From an uncultured Peptococcaceae bacterium (GTDB lineage Bacteria > Bacillota > Dehalobacteriia > UBA4068 > UBA4997): DNA of 64,000 bases. The notes below the pieces were generated by a model that searched no databases, was not told the DNA's origin, and saw nothing but the letters and a program-made list of their open reading frames with translations. The stretch lies in NCBI GenBank assembly GCA_947625705.1, contig CANQPG010000006.1:1-64000 (forward strand), given 5' to 3'. The translations under genes and the position numbers were made by a program. Shown here in pieces: positions 44,026 through 52,246 of the stretch (positions are counted from its first letter, which is position 1; every line of letters starts with the position of its first letter).

Positions 44026-45054
44026 ATGACTAAGCCGGATTATTGCCTGCGCGGTGTCAGCGAGGACGGCAGCGTGAAGCTTTGGCTGGCCGCGACGACT
44101 AACCTCTGTGAGGAGGGACGCCGCCGCCATGACGCCTGGAGCGTGGCCGGGGCGGCGCTGGGGCGGCTGCTGACGGCGGGCGTGTTCTTTGGCCAGAACC
44201 TGAAAAACGAGCAGGACAGCGTGACGCTGCGTATCAACGGCGACGGCCCTCTGGGGGCGCTCGCGGTGGTGGCGGAAGCTAACGGCACGGTGCGCGGCAC
44301 GGTGGGTGTACCCCATTTGGAGCTGCCGCGCCGGGCAGACGGCCACTTGGCCGTGGGCGACGCTGTGGGCAAGGGCACGCTGACCGTAATTAAGGACATG
44401 GGCTTCGGCGAGCCGTATTCCGGAACGGTGGAGCTGGTCTCGGGCGAGATCGGCGACGACATTGCGGAATATTTCGTCGAATCGGAGCAGACCCCGGCGG
44501 CGGTTGGTCTCGGCGTGCAGATCGCACCGGACGGCACGGTGGGCGCGGCGGGCGGCTTTATGCTGCAAGTGCTGCCCCACGCCGACGAGATGACGGTGAA
44601 GCAGCTGGAATTTAACCTGGCCAATCTGCCCTCCGTCAGCCAAATGGTGGCCGATGGCCTGACCCTCACCGAAATGGGCAACGAAATTATGCTTGGTGTG
44701 CCGTGGCGGGAGCTTTCCCGTACGCCGCTCTCTTACCGCTGCACGTGCAGCCGCGAGCGTCTGCGCGGGGCGCTTATCAGCATGGGGTATAAGGAGCTGA
44801 AAGCGCTTTACGACGAAAAGCAGGCCGAGGGCGCGGCAACCGAGGTCATCTGCCGTTTCTGCGGCGAGAAGTATCAGTTTACTCCCGCTGAACTGAAGCA
44901 GATGGTGGACGAGCTTGACCGCGAGCGCTTCCGCCGTTTTGCCGCCAGCCTGCAAAATCAGGTGAACACCGCGGCGGAGCAGCAGGATATTGCGGCGGAA
45001 CAGGCGGCCAAAAGCGCCGAGCCCACTGATAAAACGCCTGATAAACCGGAATAA
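44026..45054 (+). CDS. hslO: Hsp33 redox chaperone
   Basis: Full-length Hsp33-like; C-term zinc motif CTCSRERL...CRFCGEKY. Confidence 0.95.
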   Translation: MTKPDYCLRGVSEDGSVKLWLAATTNLCEEGRRRHDAWSVAGAALGRLLTAGVFFGQNLKNEQDSVTLRINGDGPLGALAVVAEANGTVRGTVGVPHLELPRRADGHLAVGDAVGKGTLTVIKDMGFGEPYSGTVELVSGEIGDDIAEYFVESEQTPAAVGLGVQIAPDGTVGAAGGFMLQVLPHADEMTVKQLEFNLANLPSVSQMVADGLTLTEMGNEIMLGVPWRELSRTPLSYRCTCSRERLRGALISMGYKELKALYDEKQAEGAATEVICRFCGEKYQFTPAELKQMVDELDRERFRRFAASLQNQVNTAAEQQDIAAEQAAKSAEPTDKTPDKPE

Positions 45055-45109
45055 AAGAAAAAATTTTGCCAAAAGGCTTGCATATGCGCTTGCCTTATGT
45101 TAAAATATT

Positions 45110-45218
45110 AAAGCACATTATGCCGTCCCCAGCAAATTTTTGGGGAACAGGCGGTCCGCTGCCGCAGGCTTTTCGATTGGCCGGCGCTATGAACGCTTGG
45201 GAAGTTTAAGGAGGAACA
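45110..45218 (+). promoter_or_regulatory. Candidate ribosomal protein L19 leader
   Basis: ~100-nt leader with hairpin tccccagcaaatttttgggga and GC-rich segments upstream of rplS; family membership not verified. Confidence 0.3.
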
Positions 45219-45221
45219 GAA

Positions 45222-45563
45222 ATGAACGTAATCGAAGAACTGGAAAAAGAGCAGCTGCGTAACGATATTCCGGATTTTAAGCCGGGCGATACCGTGCGTT
45301 TGTCGATCAAAGTCGTCGAGGGCGGCAAGGAAAGAATCCAGCAGTATGAGGGCGTGGTCATCAAGCGCCAGAACAGCGGTATCCGCGAGACGTTTACCGT
45401 GCGCCGCGTCAGCTATGGCGTGGGCGTGGAGAAAACTTTCCCGATCCATTCACCCCGTCTGGATAAGATCCAGGTTATGCGCCGTGGCCGCGTACGCCGC
45501 GCCAAGCTCTATTACCTGCGCAATCTGACCGGCAAGGCGGCTCGTATCAAGGACATTCGCTAA
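45222..45563 (+). CDS. rplS: 50S ribosomal protein L19
   Basis: [92 protein letters not shown]. Confidence 0.98.
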   Translation: MNVIEELEKEQLRNDIPDFKPGDTVRLSIKVVEGGKERIQQYEGVVIKRQNSGIRETFTVRRVSYGVGVEKTFPIHSPRLDKIQVMRRGRVRRAKLYYLRNLTGKAARIKDIR

Positions 45564-45578
45564 ATTCTGTTCAAACAC

Positions 45579-45618
45579 ATAAGCACAAAAGTCATGCCGG
45601 CTTTTGTGCTTATTTTGT
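45579..45618 (+). terminator. rplS terminator
   Basis: ataagcacaaaag tcatgccgg cttttgtgcttat tttgt; 13-bp perfect stem. Confidence 0.88.
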
Positions 45619-45674
45619 CTGGGCGGGGCTTTGCGAAAAAGTCAAGACTAAATTGCAAAAATTCACAAATAATT

Positions 45675-46715
45675 TCAAATTAGCATGGCGACGCCTTCAG
45701 CGAACACAGAATTCGCGCTTCTGAATCCGTGAATTTCTCTGGGGTAGTTGTTGATCCAGTCTTCGACCTGGCGGATCGCCTTCGCCGTTACCTGGCGGAA
45801 GTCGGTCCCCTTCGGGAACCACCGGCGGATCATTTTATTCAGATTTTCGTTTGTTCCTCTCTCATACGAAGAATAGGGGTGACAATAATAGACCTTTGTC
45901 CTGTTGCCTTTCCGGCGACAGGACTTTTCTATTCCCTGGCAGTCAGCGAATTCGGAACCATTGTCGACGGTGATCGTCTGGAATATCTTATAGAAGGCGG
46001 CGCCGTATTGACGTTCAAGGCGATCCAGGGCCGCGACGACGCTTCGGCTTGTCTGGTCCTTCATAGGGATAATGATTTCTTTTCTGGACTTCCGTTCGGT
46101 CAGAACCAGAAGGGTTTTCTTCGTCTTTTTCTTGCCTTCGACACAGTCCATTTCCCAGTGACCGACGGTTTCCCTGGCGTTGATCTCTTTCGGGCGGTTT
46201 TCAATGCTTTCGCCGGCGGAAGGACGGGAAGCCTTCTTCACGCGGTTATAGGAACGCTTCTTCTTGCTCTTTTCCGGAAGGCTTTTGTTTGTTATGGTCA
46301 GAAAGACGCCTTTGTCGATATAGGAATAAAGGGTCGATTCACAGATCGTCGTCTGGAATTCGATTCCCTGTTCCTTGATTTCGCCCAGGACAGCGGCCGG
46401 CGAATAGCCTTCTTCGCCGATCTTCTTTTCGATATACTTGGCAAGGGCGTGATCCTTACCGATCTTCAGATCAGGACCCTTCGCCGCCAGATGTTCCCTG
46501 TATGCCGCTTCAGCTATGTCCGGACTGTATCGTTCTTCTTCGGTCAGGTCTGAATTCGTGTGGATATAACGGCCGCGCTTGACTTCGTTGTAAATGGTGC
46601 GAAGGTGGACACCGATTTCGTCGGCGATTTCCTGGTAATGCCGGCCGGCCTTCAACATGGCTTCGATCTTCAGGCGATCGTTCCATGATAAATGTCTGAA
46701 TCTGCGTCTTTTCAT
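45675..46715 (-). CDS. IS30-family DDE transposase
   Basis: HTH LSWNDRLKIEAMLKAGRHYQEIADEIGVHLRTIYNEVKRG; DDE-type HWEMDCVEG, TVDNGSEF, YERGTNENLNKMIRRWFPKGTDF; ATG 46715 after ggaggaataaca. Confidence 0.93.
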   Translation of the reverse strand: MKRRRFRHLSWNDRLKIEAMLKAGRHYQEIADEIGVHLRTIYNEVKRGRYIHTNSDLTEEERYSPDIAEAAYREHLAAKGPDLKIGKDHALAKYIEKKIGEEGYSPAAVLGEIKEQGIEFQTTICESTLYSYIDKGVFLTITNKSLPEKSKKKRSYNRVKKASRPSAGESIENRPKEINARETVGHWEMDCVEGKKKTKKTLLVLTERKSRKEIIIPMKDQTSRSVVAALDRLERQYGAAFYKIFQTITVDNGSEFADCQGIEKSCRRKGNRTKVYYCHPYSSYERGTNENLNKMIRRWFPKGTDFRQVTAKAIRQVEDWINNYPREIHGFRSANSVFAEGVAMLI

Positions 46716-46737
46716 TGTTATTCCTCCCTGGGTAAGC

Positions 46738-46773
46738 AAAAAGGCCCCGTCCGTAATGGACAGGGCCTTCTGA
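46738..46773 (-). terminator. Hairpin terminator downstream of the RHH gene
   Basis: aaggccctgtccattacggacggggcctttttg (minus strand). Confidence 0.8.
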
Positions 46774-46776
46774 TCG

Positions 46777-46962
46777 TTATATGTTGGATAATCGGGCGAT
46801 ATGTTCCGCCAGTGCTTCTTTTATGAAGGCGTTGACGCTCATTCCGACCGATTCGGCCGCCTTCGCGATTTTTTCCCTGTCACCTTTCGGGACTGTGATT
46901 TCGATTCGGTCATAGGCTTTCGTATTATAGCGCTTGTTTGCGGCTGTCTGTGCTTTACTCAT
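46777..46962 (-). CDS. Ribbon-helix-helix (Arc/CopG-like) regulator
   Basis: RYNTKAYDRIEITVPKGDREKIAKAAESVGMSVNAFIKEALAEHIARL. Confidence 0.85.
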   Translation of the reverse strand: MSKAQTAANKRYNTKAYDRIEITVPKGDREKIAKAAESVGMSVNAFIKEALAEHIARLSNI

Positions 46963-46985
46963 AAAATAATCACCTCACGCCTATT

Positions 46986-47014
46986 ATTATATACTACCGG
47001 TAGTATATTGTCAA
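46986..47014 (-). promoter_or_regulatory. Consensus sigma-A promoter with 20-bp palindromic operator (46989-47008)
   Basis: Minus strand TTGACA-17 nt-TATAAT; palindrome atatactaccggtagtatat. Confidence 0.88.
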
Positions 47015-47029
47015 GTGGTTCAGGGTAAA

Positions 47030-47063
47030 AAAATAGGCCACCGGTGATCCGGTGGTCGGTTTT
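47030..47063 (-). terminator. Hairpin terminator downstream of the XRE gene
   Basis: accgaccaccggatcaccggtggcctatttttt (minus strand). Confidence 0.75.
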
Positions 47064-47067
47064 TGGT

Positions 47068-47328
47068 TCAGTCTTCAGATAAAAGCCAGTCGACAGACAC
47101 GTTCAGAACCTTCGCTATAACCTTCAGTTCGAAGTCTGCGACGAAGCGTGTTCCGATCTCGATTCGGCTGACGCTGTCGCGCTCTATGGTTATACCGGCA
47201 ATCTGTAACTGTGCCGCGAAGTCCGCCTGGGTAAGTCGGCGCTTTAACCTGGCTTCGCGGATTCTTGGACCGCTGACGTTCTTCTTCCCCTGATAATCGT
47301 ATATTTTCACGCCAGACCCTCCCTTCAT
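47068..47328 (-). CDS. XRE/cI-like HTH repressor
   Basis: GPRIREARLKRRLTQADFAAQLQIAGITIERDSVSRIEIGTRFVADFELKVIAKVLNVSVDWLL. Confidence 0.9.
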   Translation of the reverse strand: MKGGSGVKIYDYQGKKNVSGPRIREARLKRRLTQADFAAQLQIAGITIERDSVSRIEIGTRFVADFELKVIAKVLNVSVDWLLSED

Positions 47329-47455
47329 TTGTAACTTTTGTGTTAAACGTCTGAATTATTCTTGTTTTTAACACATTTTTCGCGTATAATTATGTTAAAG
47401 GTCAGAATCACGCGATTATTCAAAAAGAATTTACATATAGAAGGGCGGTGATCCT

Positions 47456-48112
47456 GTGTTTTTTGATTCGAAGAAGCGCCAGGAAAAGCGTGAAGCGAAG
47501 CGCAAAGAAAGGCTTTACCAGGAAGCCGTGAAGAAAGACCCTTTGTTCCAGGACAGACTGAACCGGAACCACGAAATAATGATGGATTCTATTCGAATTC
47601 TGAACGATACAAGGAACCTGGTCACATTTACAGGCCGATATTCAGACGCAAAGTCGGCCGCTTTCCGGTTGGAAACGGCCTTCCTTCAGATCGGCGACGA
47701 CTGCTGTCAGGGTATACAGGACGAAATTGACACCCTGTTTATAGAACGGCTTCCGGCTGTCCTTGATCTGGAACTGGCACAGGCCGACGCACTGAAAACG
47801 CTTTCCGGCAAACGTAAACGGTGGAACGGAATTGTTCAGACGTTGGAAAAGTGTGAACGTGTTTCCGGAAGCGCTGTCGAAGACGCGATCACGGAAGCGG
47901 AAGCGAAGGTTTTTCTTCTTCTGGAAGAAGGGACCGACTGGTCGAAAGAACCGGTCGACATTGACTTCGGCCCGTCTGAAGCTGTTGTCGTGGAAAGTCT
48001 GAAGAAGGCGGCCCTGAAGACAGCTATTGAACGCGGTATTCCGGAAGACCAGGCCAGGGATATAATCGAAAAGACGATCAGAAACAAAAAAGCGGCCAGG
48101 GGTGATCCCTGA
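47456..48112 (+). CDS. Hypothetical charged/coiled-coil prophage protein
   Basis: 218-aa ORF divergent from the repressor, convergent with the endolysin, with terminator at its end. Confidence 0.7.
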   Translation: MFFDSKKRQEKREAKRKERLYQEAVKKDPLFQDRLNRNHEIMMDSIRILNDTRNLVTFTGRYSDAKSAAFRLETAFLQIGDDCCQGIQDEIDTLFIERLPAVLDLELAQADALKTLSGKRKRWNGIVQTLEKCERVSGSAVEDAITEAEAKVFLLLEEGTDWSKEPVDIDFGPSEAVVVESLKKAALKTAIERGIPEDQARDIIEKTIRNKKAARGDP

Positions 48113-48125
48113 CCGCTTCTTTTTG
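48088..48125. terminator. Bidirectional terminator between convergent genes
   Basis: aaaaaagcggccaggggtgatccctgaccgcttctttttg. Confidence 0.85.
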
Positions 48126-48140
48126 TGCCTGTGATTCAGT

Positions 48141-49109
48141 TTATACTTTCTGAAGGTTGGACGCCTTAACGGCGGCAGTGACGGTCTTTCCGATACCAAT
48201 GACGACACGATCGCCGTTCACCTGGATCACGTCATAGATGTCATAATAGGTCTTGAAGCTTCCGCCGTTGTAGGTCTGGGCCTTCAGGACCTTCACTTTG
48301 TCGCCCTTGCGGATCGTCTGATCGGCGCCGGCGGAAATGTCGGCCGCGTCGACCCACCCGTAAACAGTGGAACCCCTTCCGGACACTGCGACCAGGTGGT
48401 AAGGGTGGGCCTTGCCGGCCGCGATCGCGGTGATCTTCGCCTTTCCGGCCTTACAGGTTTTCCTTGTGGCGGTCTTATAGGCGGAAGTGTAGTGGCTTGT
48501 TCCGGTGAAGTCGACTTCCATTCCGACGTCCAGGGTCTTTTCTTCGACCTGGTCGTCCTTTTCGACGACGGGTTCCTGATAGCTTCCCAGGCGTTTATTG
48601 ACTTCGTCGGCGATCTGGCCGTGGCGGTTATACAGATAATCACCAGGACAGGACTTGTTCGCATAATCGCGGTGAACGGTCATATTACAGCCGTTTCTGT
48701 GATTTACGCGGTCAGCCTTGTTCGTAGACCAGACCAGTTTCTTGATCCCGTTTCGCTGACAGATGTCAGTCACCAGGTCGATCAGGGCGGCGAAGGCCTT
48801 GTCGTTTACGGCGTAGGGGTGTTTTGTATCAGACGCGACTTCGATCGTGATCGCGCGGTGGTCGTTGGCGCCACTGGAAGAACACCAGGAACGGTCCTTT
48901 TCTTCGACATACATTCCGATTCGGCCGTCGACGCCGACGCCGTAATTCGAAGACGCCTGTCTGGAAGTAGGGGCGAAGACGTTTCCCAGGGTTTCGACCG
49001 AACACTGGCCGACGACACAGTGGATCGTGATCGTGTCGATCTTCTTATTTCTGGGACTGGTCTTGTTCGGGGAAATTTTGGTGTAGCTTACAAGGGGACT
49101 ATTGCTCAT
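48141..49109 (-). CDS. N-acetylmuramoyl-L-alanine amidase endolysin (PGRP/amidase_2-like) with SH3-like C-terminus
   Basis: DTITIHCVVGQCSVETLGNVF...SSNYGVGVDGRIGMYVEEKDRSWCSSSGANDHRAITIEVASD...NMTVHRDYANKSCPGDYLYNR. Confidence 0.9.
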   Translation of the reverse strand: MSNSPLVSYTKISPNKTSPRNKKIDTITIHCVVGQCSVETLGNVFAPTSRQASSNYGVGVDGRIGMYVEEKDRSWCSSSGANDHRAITIEVASDTKHPYAVNDKAFAALIDLVTDICQRNGIKKLVWSTNKADRVNHRNGCNMTVHRDYANKSCPGDYLYNRHGQIADEVNKRLGSYQEPVVEKDDQVEEKTLDVGMEVDFTGTSHYTSAYKTATRKTCKAGKAKITAIAAGKAHPYHLVAVSGRGSTVYGWVDAADISAGADQTIRKGDKVKVLKAQTYNGGSFKTYYDIYDVIQVNGDRVVIGIGKTVTAAVKASNLQKV

Positions 49110-49566
49110 TTTCAGTCACGTCCTTTCCCACGGCGAACCCGATCGGGTTTGTGGCCGGTTCTGTTTCCTGGGTGTTATCCACAGTTTCCACATTATCCAC
49201 AGGGCCGGCGTTCAAAATTGCGGTGAACTTCGTGAAGGCTTCCTTGATGTATTTACAGGACACCAGAAGAACGGCGCCAATGATCACCAGGTCGGCGAAC
49301 AGGTCGGAATATTCTTCAGGGATCGCCCACCCGACTTCGTTCGCAAACAGGGGAAGCGTAGTCACGGAAATACACAGAAGGGTCAGTCCGACGACAAAGG
49401 TCAGAATCTTCAGGCCGCTTGTGATCAGCTTTTCACGGCTGAACTGTTCCTTCTGAAGTTTGATGTTATACCAAAGGGAAAAGGTGACGTTTGACAGGTA
49501 TGCCGCTAAAAAAATCAGCATGGCCCACCCGATCGTCACCAGGTTAGAGATAACAGTTTGATACAT
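49099..49566 (-). CDS. Holin-like membrane protein
   Basis: Three to four hydrophobic segments; adjacent to endolysin. Confidence 0.55.
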   Translation of the reverse strand: MYQTVISNLVTIGWAMLIFLAAYLSNVTFSLWYNIKLQKEQFSREKLITSGLKILTFVVGLTLLCISVTTLPLFANEVGWAIPEEYSDLFADLVIIGAVLLVSCKYIKEAFTKFTAILNAGPVDNVETVDNTQETEPATNPIGFAVGKDVTENEQ

Positions 49567-49568
49567 GG

Positions 49569-49832
49569 TTAAACCTCCTTTGTATCGTTGTAGACTTCGG
49601 GGCCGTATTGCTTCCGAAGTTTGATTCGGTTTTCGGCTTTCGCCTTGCTGTAATAGAATCCCGTAGCGGTTGCCAGTTCAGCGAATACAGCCGGAATCAA
49701 ATAGGCCAGGGGTGACGCGTCGCCGGTTTTCCAAACGAAGGCCAAAGTGAAGACCGTCACGACGATCGTGACGGTCCCCACGGCGGCCATTATGATTTTG
49801 GAAAATTCGCGTTTTTTCTTACGCCTGGTCAT
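49569..49832 (-). CDS. Small membrane protein in the lysis module
   Basis: KIIMAAVGTVTIVVTVFTLAFVW...AYLIPAVFAELATATGFYYSKAKAENRIKL. Confidence 0.55.
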   Translation of the reverse strand: MTRRKKKREFSKIIMAAVGTVTIVVTVFTLAFVWKTGDASPLAYLIPAVFAELATATGFYYSKAKAENRIKLRKQYGPEVYNDTKEV

Positions 49833-50079
49833 GTTCCAAATCTTCGATTCGGTGATTCGCGACCTTGATCTGTTCCTTGATCACCGCTTGATCTTCTTCC
49901 AGTTTGTATGTTCTTTCGACAAGGTTATTGTGTCTGTTGACCTTGTTTTCAAGCTGTTCAAGGCGGTAAGCGATCAAGGCTGAACTTTTGCGGTTTGCGA
50001 AGTACGTTCCGGCAAGCGTACCCAGAAGGGACAGAAGTCCAATGATTATTCCTTCGGTCATGCTGTCACCTCCGTCCAC
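49819..50079 (-). CDS. XhlA-like small TM/coiled-coil protein
   Basis: IIIGLLSLLGTLAGTYFANRKSSALIAYRLEQLENKVNRHNNLVERTYKLEEDQAVIKEQIKVANHRIEDLE. Confidence 0.55.
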   Translation of the reverse strand: MDGGDSMTEGIIIGLLSLLGTLAGTYFANRKSSALIAYRLEQLENKVNRHNNLVERTYKLEEDQAVIKEQIKVANHRIEDLEHDQA

Positions 50080-50528
50080 CCATAGACTCCAGGTTCCCAG
50101 ACGTTCGCGTCGACGTCAGAAGTCCAGTGCTCCCCGTTATGGGACACCTTCGCGCCGGCGTCATAGGCGTCATGGGCGCCGACAGGCTGTGACCATTCAG
50201 GCCATTCCACAGTCGGATCGCCGATTTTCACCCACAAGGAAACGGCGGTGTCAGGGGTCCAGTCTGCTTGTGAAGTGTGGTCCTGAATACAGCGGTACAG
50301 TTCGCCGTTATGGCGGCGAATGTTTCCGGCCGTGTATGTAGCCGGATAGACCCAGGGTGAAAACTGACTGGCGTTTTCGGTTGCGGTTACGTCGTCGATC
50401 TGTCCGCCTTCAGCCAGGGTCACAAAGGCGATAGAAGTCGCCCTGGAAATTTCATTCACGGGGTTCTGTGCTTCCTGGGCCTTTGCTTCCTTCATGCTGA
50501 CGGCTTCGCATTTTGTAGGATCGAACAT
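50058..50528 (-). CDS. Tail-associated protein with two CBM5/12-like carbohydrate-binding modules
   Basis: YTAGNIRRHNGELYRCIQDHTSQADWTPDTAVSLWVKI and YDAGAKVSHNGEHWTSDVDANVWEPGVYGWTEV. Confidence 0.75.
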   Translation of the reverse strand: MFDPTKCEAVSMKEAKAQEAQNPVNEISRATSIAFVTLAEGGQIDDVTATENASQFSPWVYPATYTAGNIRRHNGELYRCIQDHTSQADWTPDTAVSLWVKIGDPTVEWPEWSQPVGAHDAYDAGAKVSHNGEHWTSDVDANVWEPGVYGWTEVTA

Positions 50529-50545
50529 GGTGTTTTCCTCCTTCC

Positions 50546-52246
50546 TTACGCGAAACGGATCGTCGCCTGTGTAACTTCGATTTCTTCGTCACCCTTCAGG
50601 ATATAGAAGCGATAACCCAGGCCGTAACCGTTCGCGGCTGTCGTGTTGCTGAAGACGTGAACAAGGCTGTTCACTTTGCTTGTAATATCCTCCCATACAG
50701 GGGAAGAGTCGAACGGATTATTCGTAACTTCCAGGTGAAGGGTGGAATCTGCCGGCCTTTCGGTCGGGTAAAGAGAAATAAAGACCTTCTTGACCAGGGA
50801 ATCGGTTTTGAAGGCGCGCGCGGCCGCGATTCTGCTGACGGTTCGGCTGAAGGTGATCTTCCTTGTGGCCGTTCCACCGGCGCCGTCGCTTGCGGTGATC
50901 GTCAGGACGTGGGTTCCGGCGATCAGCTTCAACCAGACGTCAGTCAGGTCGATCGTGTTTGTGGCGCCGCTTGTGGCGGTGTAGCTTCGAAGGGTGATCG
51001 TTTCAGAACCGTTCGTCAGGGTTTCGACGACGGTCAAGGTCTGGGACGAAGCCTGGGCGTCAGTCACAGTATAGGAATGACTGAAGGGGTCAGCCTTCGC
51101 GCCGACGTTGGTGTCGGAACCGCTGATCACGGGCGCGGTGTTGTAGGAAATGGTCTTCGCGGAACCGGTACAATATCCGGATTCAAGGCCGTTCGCGTCG
51201 ACTGCCTTCACGCGGACCTGATAGGTCGAACCGGACGTCGGAACGGTGTCAGTGATAGACTTCGCGGTGGTAATTCCGATCTGGGTGTAGGCGCCGGAAT
51301 CGGTTCGTCTTTCCCAGACGTAGGAAATGGCGTCGCCTTCAGGATCAGAAGAACCGCCGGTCGTGATCGTCAGACTGTTTCCGGCCTGGGGTGTGCCGTA
51401 GGAAATAGAAGACGGATCAGTGGGCGGCTGATTCCACTGAAGAATGTAAGCGCCGTCTGTGTCTGTTGAATCGGATACCAGATTCGTAGATGCCAATTCC
51501 AAAGCCGGCCGAACGCCATTGCTGCCAGAGTACGCGTCGCGGTTGTCCAGACTGCCGTCGGTGCTGACAATGCGCGCAAAGTTCGCGTCCGCGGCGTTCG
51601 GGGTACGAAGCCACCAATGCCAGGCAGAAGAAGCGTTCAGACTGGAATTCGTATATTCGGACTTGCTGATCGCTTCGGCCGTAGGTTTACACTGGCGACG
51701 TGTGGCGCTGTTGAAGTAGGACCAGACGGTTCCTTCTGCGACGCTGTTTTCGTTGGCCAGGCCGACTTCGGTGTTCGACAACAGATAGACCTTTCGGGTA
51801 ATGTCTTCATAACCGCCGCCGTCGGTGACGGTGTTCTTTGCGACGCGGATCACAGTGTCCAGGATAGCGGCGCGGAAGTCCGCTTCGAAGTTGGACAGGA
51901 ATCCGGCTTCTGTGTCGTATTCGTTGTAGTTGTTCAAGACATTCGCGTTCGTAGGCGCGGCGTCGGCGCTGTGCCTTGCGGAATACCAGGAAGAAGCGGC
52001 GCTGTTTAACCACTGGTCAATGTTCGAAACAGAATATCGGTTGTTACCGTAATTCTTGCGGTCGTAATTGCTGTTCGACGCTTCCTTCGCGTCGAAGGCT
52101 TTCAGCGTGATAATGCTTTCAGTGACCAGTTTCGTTCGGCCCGTCGCCTGGTGACCCACTATGAACCTGATCTGTTTCCCGTTGTACTTCGTATTCGCCG
52201 ACTTGACGATCGCGCCAACGGGCAAAGCGGAAAGTAATTTCGCCAT
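50546..52246 (-). CDS. DGR target protein: DUF6273/C-type-lectin-like variable domain (VR) followed by FN3/Ig-like domains
   Basis: WHWWLRTPNAADANFARIVSTDGSLDNRDAYSGSNGVRPALELAS; RBS ggaggg upstream of ATG 52246; contains the VR. Confidence 0.9.
   Translation of the reverse strand: MAKLLSALPVGAIVKSANTKYNGKQIRFIVGHQATGRTKLVTESIITLKAFDAKEASNSNYDRKNYGNNRYSVSNIDQWLNSAASSWYSARHSADAAPTNANVLNNYNEYDTEAGFLSNFEADFRAAILDTVIRVAKNTVTDGGGYEDITRKVYLLSNTEVGLANENSVAEGTVWSYFNSATRRQCKPTAEAISKSEYTNSSLNASSAWHWWLRTPNAADANFARIVSTDGSLDNRDAYSGSNGVRPALELASTNLVSDSTDTDGAYILQWNQPPTDPSSISYGTPQAGNSLTITTGGSSDPEGDAISYVWERRTDSGAYTQIGITTAKSITDTVPTSGSTYQVRVKAVDANGLESGYCTGSAKTISYNTAPVISGSDTNVGAKADPFSHSYTVTDAQASSQTLTVVETLTNGSETITLRSYTATSGATNTIDLTDVWLKLIAGTHVLTITASDGAGGTATRKITFSRTVSRIAAARAFKTDSLVKKVFISLYPTERPADSTLHLEVTNNPFDSSPVWEDITSKVNSLVHVFSNTTAANGYGLGYRFYILKGDEEIEVTQATIRFA
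51499..51605 (-). repeat. DGR variable repeat (VR), 107 bp
   Basis: 94 of 107 identity to 53476-53582; all 13 differences at TR A (minus strand). Confidence 0.97.

Noticed and set aside
48396-49226. 276-aa plus-strand ORF opposite the endolysin
   Set aside because: Antisense to a clear amidase gene; no domain or RBS support.
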